From a virus, in IMG/VR virus record IMGVR_UViG_3300023116_005244, positions 1-33,001 of that record: a stretch of 33,001 nt of DNA. The stretch is one strand, 5' to 3'. Shown piece after piece: positions 25,660 to 32,695 of this stretch (positions are counted from its first letter, which is position 1; each line of letters opens with the position of its first letter). The notes under the pieces were generated by a model. The model was not told where the DNA came from and did no database searches. It saw nothing but the letters and a program-made list of their open reading frames with translations. The position numbers and the translations under genes were made by a program.

Positions 25660-25686
25660 GGGTATTTTGTAAACCCTGTATTTTTT
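25660..25686 (+). terminator. Weak candidate terminator after the radical-SAM cassette
   Basis: GGG (25660-25662) can pair with CCC (25674-25676), extended by TTT/AAA across a two-base bulge, and is followed within four bases by a run of six T (25681-25686). The stem is short and imperfect. It lies in the only noncoding gap above 100 bases, where a transcript end would be expected. Confidence 0.35.
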
Positions 25687-25710
25687 CATCTAAAATTAAA
25701 AAAAAGCATG

Positions 25711-25747
25711 TACATTGCTTTCAATGTATGGTAGAATATACTATAAT
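25711..25747 (+). promoter_or_regulatory. Hairpin and candidate promoter (sigma-70 or middle type)
   Basis: TACATTG (25711-25717) and CAATGTA (25722-25728) form a perfect 7-bp inverted repeat around CTTT. Overlapping it, TTGCTT (25715-25720) lies 16 bases before TATACT (25737-25742), and TATAAT follows at 25742-25747. ATTGCTTTC also resembles the T4 MotA box upstream of a -10 element. The next gene starts at 25763 behind TGGAGAAAAC, so transcription very likely starts here. Which polymerase form reads it is not decided by the sequence. Confidence 0.55.
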
Positions 25748-25762
25748 TGAAATGGAGAAAAC

Positions 25763-26293
25763 ATGAGTACTATTTACTTAGATATGGATGGAGTGATTGC
25801 CGATTTTTTCGGTGGTCTCGAGGACTATTACAATGTTCAGCATTGGAAAGAATTGGATATTGAAGAATCGATTATGAATCTTCGTAATACGAGTTTCTTC
25901 TATGATCTCTTACCCTTTGTCACTGCTGGTAAACTTATCGAAAAAGTTCATGATGAAGTTGGTAGTTTAGGATATGGAATTTGTTCTTCTCCTCTACGTG
26001 GAGATTTTGCAAACTCTTCTTATTGGAAACGTCGTTGGTTAGAAGAACGTGATTGGATGCCTGTAGTTCGTAATTGTATTTTTACGGGTCAAAAAGAACG
26101 TTATGCAACAAATACCTATGATGGTAGTCCTAATATTTTGATTGACGATAAACCTACAAACATCGCTCGTTGGAATAAAGCTGGTGGTATCGGTATTCGA
26201 TATCAAGCTAATGAAGACGATCTTGAAGATTATCTATTCCCTAAAATGGAGGAAGCCCTTGACTTTATTCGAAGTTCTCGCTTTAAGACATAA
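25763..26293 (+). CDS. 5'(3')-deoxyribonucleotidase-like HAD phosphatase
   Basis: The 176-residue protein is of the NT5C-like HAD family, which dephosphorylates deoxynucleoside monophosphates and could adjust nucleotide pools during infection. HAD motif I DMDGVIADF lies at 7-15 with nucleophile D7 and acid D9; motif II is CSSP (74-77); motif III lysine is probably K111 (TGQKERY); motif IV is ILIDDKPTNI (125-134) with D128/D129. The length fits the family. A GGAG ribosome site precedes the ATG. It follows the noncoding gap and leads a short set of non-structural genes; the GGAGG near its 3' end serves the next gene. HAD identity is firm, substrate inferred. Confidence 0.88.
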   Translation: MSTIYLDMDGVIADFFGGLEDYYNVQHWKELDIEESIMNLRNTSFFYDLLPFVTAGKLIEKVHDEVGSLGYGICSSPLRGDFANSSYWKRRWLEERDWMPVVRNCIFTGQKERYATNTYDGSPNILIDDKPTNIARWNKAGGIGIRYQANEDDLEDYLFPKMEEALDFIRSSRFKT

Positions 26294-26492
26294 ATATGAA
26301 ATGCTAGTAGATCGGTTCTCGCTACCATCGCGGGAGTCTGATATAGATAGTATCATGTGGTTCATTAAAAATGGCCACAAATCAAATCGTCTTCGTAATG
26401 GTTATGGTGAAGCTAAAGAAATTGCTACCATCATTAAGGAGTACTATTATGGTGGACAAAGAGGACATAAAAATCTCAGAAGAGATGAGTGA
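26259..26492 (+). CDS. Small conserved-looking protein of unknown function
   Basis: The 78-residue product reads LFEVLALRHKYEMLVDRFSLP, then SRESDIDSIMWFIKNGHKSN and ends charged. The TTG start at 26259 is preceded by GGAGG (26248-26252) with six bases between, better than any ATG; the first in-frame ATG is at 26301 and would give 64 residues without a ribosome site. It overlaps the nucleotidase by 35 bases and the next gene by 44. The composition is that of a small soluble helical protein. The long open frame upstream to 26142 is only a shadow of the nucleotidase. Function not recognised. Confidence 0.62.
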   Translation: MTLFEVLALRHKYEMLVDRFSLPSRESDIDSIMWFIKNGHKSNRLRNGYGEAKEIATIIKEYYYGGQRGHKNLRRDE

Positions 26493-26751
26493 TGAAGAGA
26501 TGGCAAGATTGAAAGAACTCTCCGAAATGGAGAGAGCTGATAGAAAACAGCTACAGCAAAGATATATGGCATGGTCAGCTATTGCTTCAATGGTGGTGTT
26601 TACACTATTGTTGTTTACACCATTAGTAAAAGAATCTCGAGTAGCAGCACTTGCTGATTTACTTGGACTCTTTTATATTGCCCAAGCGGGTGTTGTTGGT
26701 GCCTTTATGGGCATGTCAGCATGGATGAGCAAAGGTGGCGGAGGCCGCTAA
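26449..26751 (+). CDS. Two-transmembrane-segment membrane protein (holin candidate)
   Basis: The 100-residue protein has a highly charged N-terminus (1-38, Asp/Glu/Arg/Lys), a first hydrophobic helix at about 40-60 (YMAWSAIASMVVFTLLLFTPLV), a short charged turn (KESR), a second helix at about 67-93, and a KGGGGR tail. ATG at 26449 is chosen because AAGGAG (26436-26441) lies seven bases upstream; the frame is open back to 26371 but that part is a shadow. The layout of two helices with charged ends fits small phage membrane proteins including class II holins, but no endolysin gene is next to it, so this function is only a possibility. Confidence 0.72.
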   Translation: MVDKEDIKISEEMSDEEMARLKELSEMERADRKQLQQRYMAWSAIASMVVFTLLLFTPLVKESRVAALADLLGLFYIAQAGVVGAFMGMSAWMSKGGGGR

Positions 26752-26768
26752 TTTAAAAAGGTTTTGTT

Positions 26769-27560
26769 ATGAAACGGTTGATTTATCAGGTATACGTTGG
26801 ACCTCGTTCACGTCTTTATGATCATTGTGTAAAATCGGTTGCAGAGTATTGTAAAAAATATGGCATCGATCATGAGGTCCAACGTCATCCTATTCTAAGA
26901 ATTAAACCAGATGTATTCTCTACAAATCGTAGTAAAGAATCATATGAAAAGTATGGTGGTTATTTACCAATCTTTGAAAAAGAAAATGCTTTTACTTACT
27001 TTCCGAAATATGATCAGATCGCAATTATTGATGCAGATATTTGGATTCGTCCAGATGCACCAAATATTTTTGAAGACTTAACTGATGAGTATGATGCTGG
27101 ATTTGTTATGGAAAGACAAATGCCTATTACACCACAATACGATCGTAAGATCGCGAACTATAGTCGTATGCAATATGGTATGAGTCCAATCAATAAGCTT
27201 TTTGATTTTAAACATAAAGCTGGTGCAGATTTTTATAATATGGGAATGATGGTTCTGAATAAACGATTCTCTAAATATTTAAAAGGTGAAACTCCTCATC
27301 AATTTTTAAGACGCCCACAATTTAAACCATTTGTTGATGGCATGGGTGCATGGAAATGGTCTACAGATCAGACATTATTGAATGTATGGATTAAAGAAGA
27401 AAGAATGAGAATCAAAGATCTTGATTGGAAATGGAATGGTTTGTTTAGTGGAATTGATATGAAAAGTATTAAACAAGCTTATTTTGTACATTTCTTTTTG
27501 AAAGATAAATTACCGAAACGTGGTGAAGATGTAGAACAATTAATGAAACATGTTAACTAA
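26769..27560 (+). CDS. Glycosyltransferase (GT-A fold, DAD motif)
   Basis: The 263-residue protein has a GT-A nucleotide-sugar site IAIIDADIWIRPDA with D88-A89-D90, preceded by a first strand LIYQVYVG and by FPKYD, which lead into the DxD strand in GT8-like enzymes. FYNMGMMVLNK (near 155-165) is the typical second strand block, and WSTDQTLLNVWI (near 195-210) supplies the acceptor-side acid. AYFVHFFLKDKLP near the end includes the late His common in metal-dependent transferases. No signal peptide or membrane segment, so it acts in the cytoplasm. It begins the second cassette 17 bases after the membrane protein behind AAAAAGG and overlaps the next gene by 11 bases. Sugar unknown. Confidence 0.82.
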   Translation: MKRLIYQVYVGPRSRLYDHCVKSVAEYCKKYGIDHEVQRHPILRIKPDVFSTNRSKESYEKYGGYLPIFEKENAFTYFPKYDQIAIIDADIWIRPDAPNIFEDLTDEYDAGFVMERQMPITPQYDRKIANYSRMQYGMSPINKLFDFKHKAGADFYNMGMMVLNKRFSKYLKGETPHQFLRRPQFKPFVDGMGAWKWSTDQTLLNVWIKEERMRIKDLDWKWNGLFSGIDMKSIKQAYFVHFFLKDKLPKRGEDVEQLMKHVN

Positions 27561-28119
27561 TATAGTTCCAACAAAAAATAGATTTACTGGTATTAAAACG
27601 TATGCTGGCAATAAATCTTTTTTTGCTAATTATAACGGTGAGAAAGTAAAAGTTTATGAGCCGTTTAATAAAGATCAATTAGATCTTCGTCTTTATATTG
27701 ATAAACATCCGATTAGTAAATATTTTCCGAAGGTTTTAGGTGTAGAAGATAATTGTGTTATAGAAGAATTTATCGTTGGTAATGACCGTGTAACTGAAAA
27801 ACAAGTATATCAATTTTATAAAGAACTTATGGAAGTCCCATATCACAAGATGACATGGGACTATTATGATTACATATATAATAGAGTTGGATTAACACGA
27901 CCACTTACAAGTTGGCCATTAAAGGTAAATCATAATGATATTACAAAAGAAAACATATTGTGTGTTGATGGACAATTAAAGATCGTTGATAATGAAATGT
28001 TAGCTATGAACGATGCTTGGGCTATGAATACATTTAATAGTAATATTATGGATGATAAGCATATAAATGGAATAAATTTAGTGGATCATTGGAGAATTAG
28101 AAAACTATGGAAGAAGTAA
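27550..28119 (+). CDS. Kinase-fold phosphotransferase (APH/choline-kinase-like)
   Basis: The 189-residue protein carries the catalytic set of APH-type small-molecule kinases: the catalytic loop VNHNDITKENIL with H128, D130 and N135 (HxD....N), and the metal-binding IVDNE with D147/E149. The N-lobe is short: KVKVYEP (32-38) could supply the ATP lysine and EEFIVGNDRVT (72-82) the hinge. Family members are usually 250-300 aa, so this is a compact version lacking most of the C-terminal helices. It may phosphorylate a sugar or an amino-alcohol for the surrounding transferases. Overlaps: 11 bases with the gene before, 13 with the next. The fold is well supported, the substrate not. Confidence 0.75.
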   Translation: MLTNIVPTKNRFTGIKTYAGNKSFFANYNGEKVKVYEPFNKDQLDLRLYIDKHPISKYFPKVLGVEDNCVIEEFIVGNDRVTEKQVYQFYKELMEVPYHKMTWDYYDYIYNRVGLTRPLTSWPLKVNHNDITKENILCVDGQLKIVDNEMLAMNDAWAMNTFNSNIMDDKHINGINLVDHWRIRKLWKK

Positions 28120-28703
28120 TTAGAAAACATTATACGGGAAATGCAGCTGAACGATATGAAGCTGGTAGAAAAAATAATCCAAAATGGATGACAGAACAAA
28201 AAGTAGTTGAAGACTTTGTTCGAATGAATCGAGATATTACTACAGTTATTGATGCTCCATTGGGAACTAATCGATATGGCATGTTTTTAGAAGGTCAAAC
28301 ACATGTTGAAAAAGTACTTGGTTATGAGTTTGCTGACGATATGATTAAAGAAGCTGAGAAAAGCATATCATCTAAATTAGAAATATATAAACATGATTTG
28401 GTTAATAATCCAATTAAAGAATACGCTGACTTATCAATCATTATGCGTATGTTAAATTTATTTGATGAAGATAATTCAACTCGAATCTTAAATAATATTT
28501 TATGTGCTACGAAGAAATATTGTATTTTAAGTTTAAGACACTGGCTAAATGAACCGACATATATTGAGAATAAAATTTGGATTCAAAATTTACATGCAAT
28601 GGAATATGTAATTAATCAAGCTGGATTTGATATTATAGCTGAAAAAGAAATTCAAGATAAAAGAAACGGGCAATATAGTATTTTTACTTTGGAAAAAACA
28701 TGA
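28107..28703 (+). CDS. SAM-dependent methyltransferase (class I)
   Basis: The 198-residue protein starts with the helical HYTGNAAERYEAGRKNNPKW typical of small class I methyltransferases. Motif I is VIDAPLGTNRYG (47-58), a variant with Pro and Asn in the glycine loop; VLGYEFADDMIKEAEK (70-85) gives the acidic residue after strand two; DLSIIMRMLNLFD marks strand four; a CILSLRHW strand and a C-terminal YSIFTLEKT hairpin complete the fold. It overlaps the kinase-like gene by 13 bases and the next methyltransferase-like gene by 4. Acceptor unknown; small-molecule or sugar methylation fits the context. Confidence 0.78.
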   Translation: MEEVIRKHYTGNAAERYEAGRKNNPKWMTEQKVVEDFVRMNRDITTVIDAPLGTNRYGMFLEGQTHVEKVLGYEFADDMIKEAEKSISSKLEIYKHDLVNNPIKEYADLSIIMRMLNLFDEDNSTRILNNILCATKKYCILSLRHWLNEPTYIENKIWIQNLHAMEYVINQAGFDIIAEKEIQDKRNGQYSIFTLEKT

Positions 28704-29263
28704 AGATATACAAATATGAAAGCTATGAAAAATATGTAGAAGCTCAGACAAAGGCGAATGTAAAAAAACTGAGGAACGTATGGGTTCGACAAGCGACTGT
28801 AGAAAAAATTGTAAATGAAAATTTGATGATTAGTTCTGTCTTATGTCATGGCACTCGCAATGCACGAGAACAAGAATATTTTAAAAACTTATTACCTTTT
28901 GCTGAAATTATTGGCACTGAAATTTCTCATACTGCATCTCAATTTCCAATGACAGAACAACATGATTTTCATGAACCAAAAAATAAATGGTTAAATAAAT
29001 TTGATATTGTGTATTCTAATTCGTTTGACCATAGTTATGATCCAGAAAAATGTATTAATACTTGGAAAGATCAATTGAGTTCGAATGGATCTTTATATGT
29101 TGAATGGGCGTGGGATCCTAGTGATAACAGATCACGAGCATCTGATCCATTAGAATTAAGTGAAGAAGAACTTTTAGAACTATGTTCAAGCGCTGATTTA
29201 AAACTTATAAGTAGTTTCGAGCAAGATAAAGGACAAGCTAAAATTTATAGGTTTAAAAAATGA
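28700..29263 (+). CDS. Methyltransferase-like protein (class I, divergent)
   Basis: The 187-residue protein has a methyltransferase topology but a weak motif I: SSVLCHGTRNAREQEYF (45-61) occupies the place of the glycine loop, followed by EIIGTEISHTASQFP (69-83) for strand two and FDIVYSNSFDHSYDPEKCINTW (about 101-122) for strand four and its helix, as in the Methyltransf_11 group. NGSLYVEWAWDPSD follows as strand five. It starts at an ATGA overlap with the previous gene and ends in another. It may be a second methyltransferase or a catalytically altered partner of the first. The fold is probable, activity uncertain. Confidence 0.65.
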   Translation: MKIYKYESYEKYVEAQTKANVKKLRNVWVRQATVEKIVNENLMISSVLCHGTRNAREQEYFKNLLPFAEIIGTEISHTASQFPMTEQHDFHEPKNKWLNKFDIVYSNSFDHSYDPEKCINTWKDQLSSNGSLYVEWAWDPSDNRSRASDPLELSEEELLELCSSADLKLISSFEQDKGQAKIYRFKK

Positions 29264-29928
29264 AATCATTTGTAATTTATGTTGAAGGTCATAAACAGTC
29301 CGAAAAACAAGCCGAAAAGTGTAGAGCAAGTTGTTATCAGTCTGGATTTAATGCTGAACTTATGAAAGGTGTTACGCCTGAAACTCTTTCTGAATATGTG
29401 GAATATGAAGATGCACAAGGTGGTCGTATTACTTCATTCAAGCGAGAGAGTAAAAGAGTCTATGAAAGTAAAAAATCTTGTTTTACAAATCATGTAAGAG
29501 TATGGCAAAAATGTGTTGAATTGAATGAACCTGTAGCATTCTTAGAACAAGACTCTGGAAATATTAGAAAATGGAATCATACACAATTTGATGAAGTACT
29601 TATCTTAAATGCTGAATCTGCCTTTAAACAACCAGTATTTGATCATGTAAGAAATAAACCTTGGTTGAATTTTGGCCTAAATCCTTATGTAGATACTCCA
29701 CTTATTTACAATAAAGAAAATCAGTGGAAAGGTGCTGCTATGATGCCAGGAACTGCAGCTTATGCTATTACGCCGAAAGGTGCTCAAAGATTACTTGATA
29801 ATTTACAAACATATGGATGGGAACAAAGTGATTATTTCATTAATAGTTATAATGTAAATATACAATACATAGTTCCAGAATATTTTACTTTTAAATCACC
29901 TAATTTGAATATGTCACATGGATATTGA
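29260..29928 (+). CDS. GT25-like glycosyltransferase (1 of 3)
   Basis: The 222-residue protein resembles glycosyltransferase family 25 (LPS and collagen galactosyltransferases). CFTNHVRVWQKCVELNEPVAFLEQDS (within 74-99) is the family block that ends in the acidic metal site, here E96-Q97-D98. PGTAAYAITPKGAQRLLDNL (about 163-182) is the second hallmark, followed by a Trp/Asp segment (EQSDYFIN). The family normally has EDD or EHD at the site; the central Gln is unusual but keeps both acids. Overlaps of 4 and 11 bases with neighbours show a translationally coupled run. The two downstream GT25-like genes are more similar to each other than to this one. Confidence 0.78.
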   Translation: MKSFVIYVEGHKQSEKQAEKCRASCYQSGFNAELMKGVTPETLSEYVEYEDAQGGRITSFKRESKRVYESKKSCFTNHVRVWQKCVELNEPVAFLEQDSGNIRKWNHTQFDEVLILNAESAFKQPVFDHVRNKPWLNFGLNPYVDTPLIYNKENQWKGAAMMPGTAAYAITPKGAQRLLDNLQTYGWEQSDYFINSYNVNIQYIVPEYFTFKSPNLNMSHGY

Positions 29929-30613
29929 AGCAAGAGTTATACGAATAAAAGATAATGAAATTTCAGAAAAAGGCGCTGAAGTTTGTATTCATTCATCAAA
30001 AACATTAGAAAATGATATTAGAATCGATAAGTTTGACGCAGTAACTCCTGACGAAGTTGGTGTTGGTCTTATTGATTATATGATAGATTGGAATTATCCA
30101 TGGCAAGGTGAAGTATTTGATATTGCCACTGGTTTGAAAAAAACAGCATATCGTACATCAAATCCTGCTGCAAGAATAGCATGTGCTTTAAGTCATTATA
30201 AACTTTGGAGACAGTGCGCAGGAGCTGCAAAACCATTTCTTATTTTAGAACACGATGCAGTTTTTATTAATAAATTAGATGAGCAGATTTTGTGGTCTAA
30301 TCATCAAATTATTGGCATTAATAATCCTTTATACGCCACAAGAAAAGCACGTGAATTTATGGAAATTGCAAGTAAAGGAAAAGACAATATTGTTCCAGTT
30401 CCTACAGTTGATTCTGTAAATGTTCCACAAGGTTTAGCTGGTAATTCAGCATACATAATTAAACCAGATGGAGCAAAACAAATGCTTAAATTGGTAAAAC
30501 AATATGGTCTATGGCCAAATGATGCTTTAATGTGTAAACAGCTCGTAAAGGGAATGGGAGTCACTCGTAAATTTTATACGAGAGTTCAAGGACTTCCATC
30601 AACAACCACATGA
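29918..30613 (+). CDS. GT25-like glycosyltransferase (2 of 3)
   Basis: The 231-residue protein has the GT25 block ARIACALSHYKLWRQC (85-100) and FLILEHDAVF (107-116) with E111-H112-D113, then GLAGNSAYIIKPDGAKQMLKL (near 172-192). A 45-residue N-terminal part (VIRIKDNEISEKGAEVC) corresponds to the usual first strand and helix. The gene starts inside the previous one (11-base overlap) and ends with an ATGA overlap with the small gene that follows. Donor and acceptor are not predictable; in bacteria GT25 enzymes extend LPS oligosaccharides. Confidence 0.8.
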   Translation: MDIEARVIRIKDNEISEKGAEVCIHSSKTLENDIRIDKFDAVTPDEVGVGLIDYMIDWNYPWQGEVFDIATGLKKTAYRTSNPAARIACALSHYKLWRQCAGAAKPFLILEHDAVFINKLDEQILWSNHQIIGINNPLYATRKAREFMEIASKGKDNIVPVPTVDSVNVPQGLAGNSAYIIKPDGAKQMLKLVKQYGLWPNDALMCKQLVKGMGVTRKFYTRVQGLPSTTT

Positions 30614-30828
30614 AACCAAACACAAGCTTTAATTTATCAGTGAGAGATATAGAAATAATCGAACAAGCATTACGAGCTAAAGCTGGTCGAAGAGGTATCG
30701 CAATTGTGAGTGGTGATGCATCAGAAAAACTCAAAGAAGAGATGCATGAAATCCAAGAGTTGCTTGGAAGAATACATCATCAAAAACATTGGTACAGACC
30801 TAAAGGTGAAATATACATAGGTGGATAA
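30610..30828 (+). CDS. Small conserved-type phage protein of unknown function
   Basis: The 72-residue product contains VRDIEIIEQALRAKAGRRG (residues 11-29), EEMHEIQELLGRIHHQKHWYRP and a YIGG end, a pattern I associate with small proteins widespread in marine T4-like phages, with no known function. It is helical, basic and soluble. It sits between two GT25-like genes with an ATGA overlap upstream and a TAATG overlap downstream, which looks like insertion of a house-keeping phage gene into the cassette, or a regulator-like partner. Confidence 0.7.
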   Translation: MKPNTSFNLSVRDIEIIEQALRAKAGRRGIAIVSGDASEKLKEEMHEIQELLGRIHHQKHWYRPKGEIYIGG

Positions 30829-31475
30829 TGAATACTAATTTTGTAATTACAATTATGGACAACCCAAAGTCGGTCGCAGCAGCTAAACGATGCATTGAAT
30901 CTGGTCAAAAGCATGGTGGTATAGGCATTGAGATGTTTCCTGCTATTACACCTAAAGATGATTTAGCTGGTATTCTTGCAAAAGAAGGAATTGATAAACG
31001 TGGATTTGTAGAACGATATTCTCGTACTCCTAATTGTATCGCAGCATTTTTATCTCATTATACGTTATGGAAACAATGTGCCGAATCTTATAAAACGTTT
31101 TTCATATTCGAACATGATGCGGTTATTGTTAATAATATTAACAGTCAATTACAACCAACGGTTGCTATGAATCTTGGTTCTCCTTCTTATGGCAAATATA
31201 ATATGCCAAGAATTGGTGAAGGTCCATTAACTTCGAAAGCATATTTTCCAGGTGCTCATGCATATTGTGTTTCACCAAAAGGTGCAGAGCAATTAGTTTA
31301 TGAAGCTAAACGCAATGCAAGACCTACAGATGTATTTTTAAATATTCATACATTTCCAGGTTTACAAGAAAAATATCCTTGGCCAGTAGAATGTCAAGAT
31401 AGTTTTACCACAATTCAAAATGAAACAGGGTGTTTGGCAAAACATAATTACGATGAGCAATACGAAATTATCTAA
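30828..31475 (+). CDS. GT25-like glycosyltransferase (3 of 3)
   Basis: The 215-residue protein parallels the GT25-like gene at 29918: NCIAAFLSHYTLWKQC (69-84), FFIFEHDAVI (91-100) with E95-H96-D97, and FPGAHAYCVSPKGAEQLVYEAK (near 141-162). The N-terminus (FVITIMDNPKSVAAAKRCIESGQ) is a clear Rossmann-like strand and helix. Residues 190-215 are Cys- and Tyr-containing and not conserved with its paralogue. Its start shares a base with the previous stop; its 3' end overlaps the next gene. Confidence 0.8.
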   Translation: MNTNFVITIMDNPKSVAAAKRCIESGQKHGGIGIEMFPAITPKDDLAGILAKEGIDKRGFVERYSRTPNCIAAFLSHYTLWKQCAESYKTFFIFEHDAVIVNNINSQLQPTVAMNLGSPSYGKYNMPRIGEGPLTSKAYFPGAHAYCVSPKGAEQLVYEAKRNARPTDVFLNIHTFPGLQEKYPWPVECQDSFTTIQNETGCLAKHNYDEQYEII

Positions 31476-32058
31476 ACTTTTTATTACTGGTTGTGATCAT
31501 CGGACTCGTTGGCAGTTGCCATGGTTCCTTGAAAATTTTAAAAAATGGAATGATACACCAATCAAGATCTACGATTTTGATGAATTTAATCCAAAAACAA
31601 AAGGTTGGTTTAAAAAACCCTCAGCGATGTTAGATGCAACCGCACTTGCAGATCAAGTTGTATGGTTAGATACAGATTGCGAGATACTTGGTAATTTAGA
31701 TACGATATGGAAATACATTGAGCCAAATAAATTAGCTATGTGTCAAGATCTTCCATGGTCCACAAGATCAGGAGAAATGTGGCATAATTCTGGAGTGGTT
31801 GGAATTCAAGGACCAATTCAAGTTTTAAGAGATTGGAGTATTGCTGTAGAACAAAGCCCAATACAAGGTGATCAAGAAACACTTCACTATATGTTAAAAG
31901 ACGATTTGAAGAGAATGATATATATTTCTGAAATTCCAAGACGATTTAATGTTTTGCGTATAGATCATTTAGATGATACTGTGCCAAGAAATCCATTAAT
32001 TTATCATTGGACTGGTTATAAAGGTAATATTCATATAAAAGGTTTAATAGATGGCTAA
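31453..32058 (+). CDS. Glycosyltransferase-like protein (GT-A type, DTD motif)
   Basis: The 201-residue protein has the strand KLFITGCDHRTRW at its start and QVVWLDTDCEILGNL at 68-82, with D73-T74-D75 as the DxD site. MWHNSGVVGIQG (near 110) and QGDQETLHYML (near 140) match the second strand block and acceptor-side acid of GT8-like transferases; LIYHWTGYKG near the end gives the late His. Two in-frame ATGs are possible, 31420 and 31453. The second is chosen because it removes 11 residues that do not look like the family and shortens the overlap with the previous gene to 23 bases; neither has a strong ribosome site. Confidence 0.77.
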   Translation: MSNTKLSKLFITGCDHRTRWQLPWFLENFKKWNDTPIKIYDFDEFNPKTKGWFKKPSAMLDATALADQVVWLDTDCEILGNLDTIWKYIEPNKLAMCQDLPWSTRSGEMWHNSGVVGIQGPIQVLRDWSIAVEQSPIQGDQETLHYMLKDDLKRMIYISEIPRRFNVLRIDHLDDTVPRNPLIYHWTGYKGNIHIKGLIDG

Positions 32059-32695
32059 AGTAGTTCATGTGATTGGTAATGGAGATTGGGCATCTCTATA
32101 TCAAAGAGAGCAGCGTAAAGGATTAAAGCTTACGTGTAATCTCCCGCCGTTTGCGGTTCCAGATGCTTGGGCAACCTGTATTGTTGATTTTAAATTTATG
32201 AAAGCATTGACTGATGGATCTTTACAAGCACCAGGCCAATGGATTCTTGGGTATCGTCCAAAAATTCATATGGAAAAATATCCTGGTTTTTATATGAAAC
32301 ATGCTGCTCAAGTAAAAGAGTTTTATTTAGATTTGCCACCATACGCTAAAGTACATGCATCTGATACGAAGGGAAATATGTACACTAATTTTAGTTGTGG
32401 TCATATGGCAGTACATTACGCAGCGAATAAATTAAAAGCAGATGAAATCAATATGTGGGGATTTGATTCAATGTTTGATTTTAATTTGAATAGTTGTTCA
32501 GATTTTTATTTGAGCTCTGTAAGAGATCCTCGACAAAATAATAAACTCTCTACAAATTGGAGACCTATTTGGACAGGCATGTTTAAAGAGTTTAGTAAAA
32601 CAAAATTTAAAATTCACCACATTCATGATGGTTTTAAAATGGGCGTAAGCGGTAATGTTGAAGCTATAGTCCATGAGAAAAAAATAAAAAAATGA
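32051..32695 (+). CDS. GT42/DUF115-like protein (possible sialyl- or related transferase)
   Basis: The 214-residue protein starts VVHVIGNGDWASLY with a nucleotide-binding-like GNGD at 9-12 and continues TCNLPPFAVPDAWATCIVD (28-46), then FSCGHMAVHYAANKL (114-128) and INMWGFDSMFD (133-143). This order (GNG..., .CN, SG...A, .GFD) is that of CMP-sialic acid transferases of GT42 and the related DUF115 proteins of flagellin glycosylation. Similarity is at motif level only, and the protein could instead be a non-catalytic relative. It overlaps the previous gene by 8 bases and the next by 4. Confidence 0.55.
   Translation: MAKVVHVIGNGDWASLYQREQRKGLKLTCNLPPFAVPDAWATCIVDFKFMKALTDGSLQAPGQWILGYRPKIHMEKYPGFYMKHAAQVKEFYLDLPPYAKVHASDTKGNMYTNFSCGHMAVHYAANKLKADEINMWGFDSMFDFNLNSCSDFYLSSVRDPRQNNKLSTNWRPIWTGMFKEFSKTKFKIHHIHDGFKMGVSGNVEAIVHEKKIKK

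Noticed and set aside
26142-26258. Upstream extension of the small gene ending at 26492
   Set aside because: Those codons lie in another frame of the nucleotidase gene and give an Ile/Leu/Lys-rich peptide; TTG at 26259 with GGAGG upstream explains the start.
26289-26296. CATAAATA as a further late promoter
   Set aside because: One mismatch to the octamer, inside the overlap of two genes, and such near matches are frequent in this AT-rich DNA.
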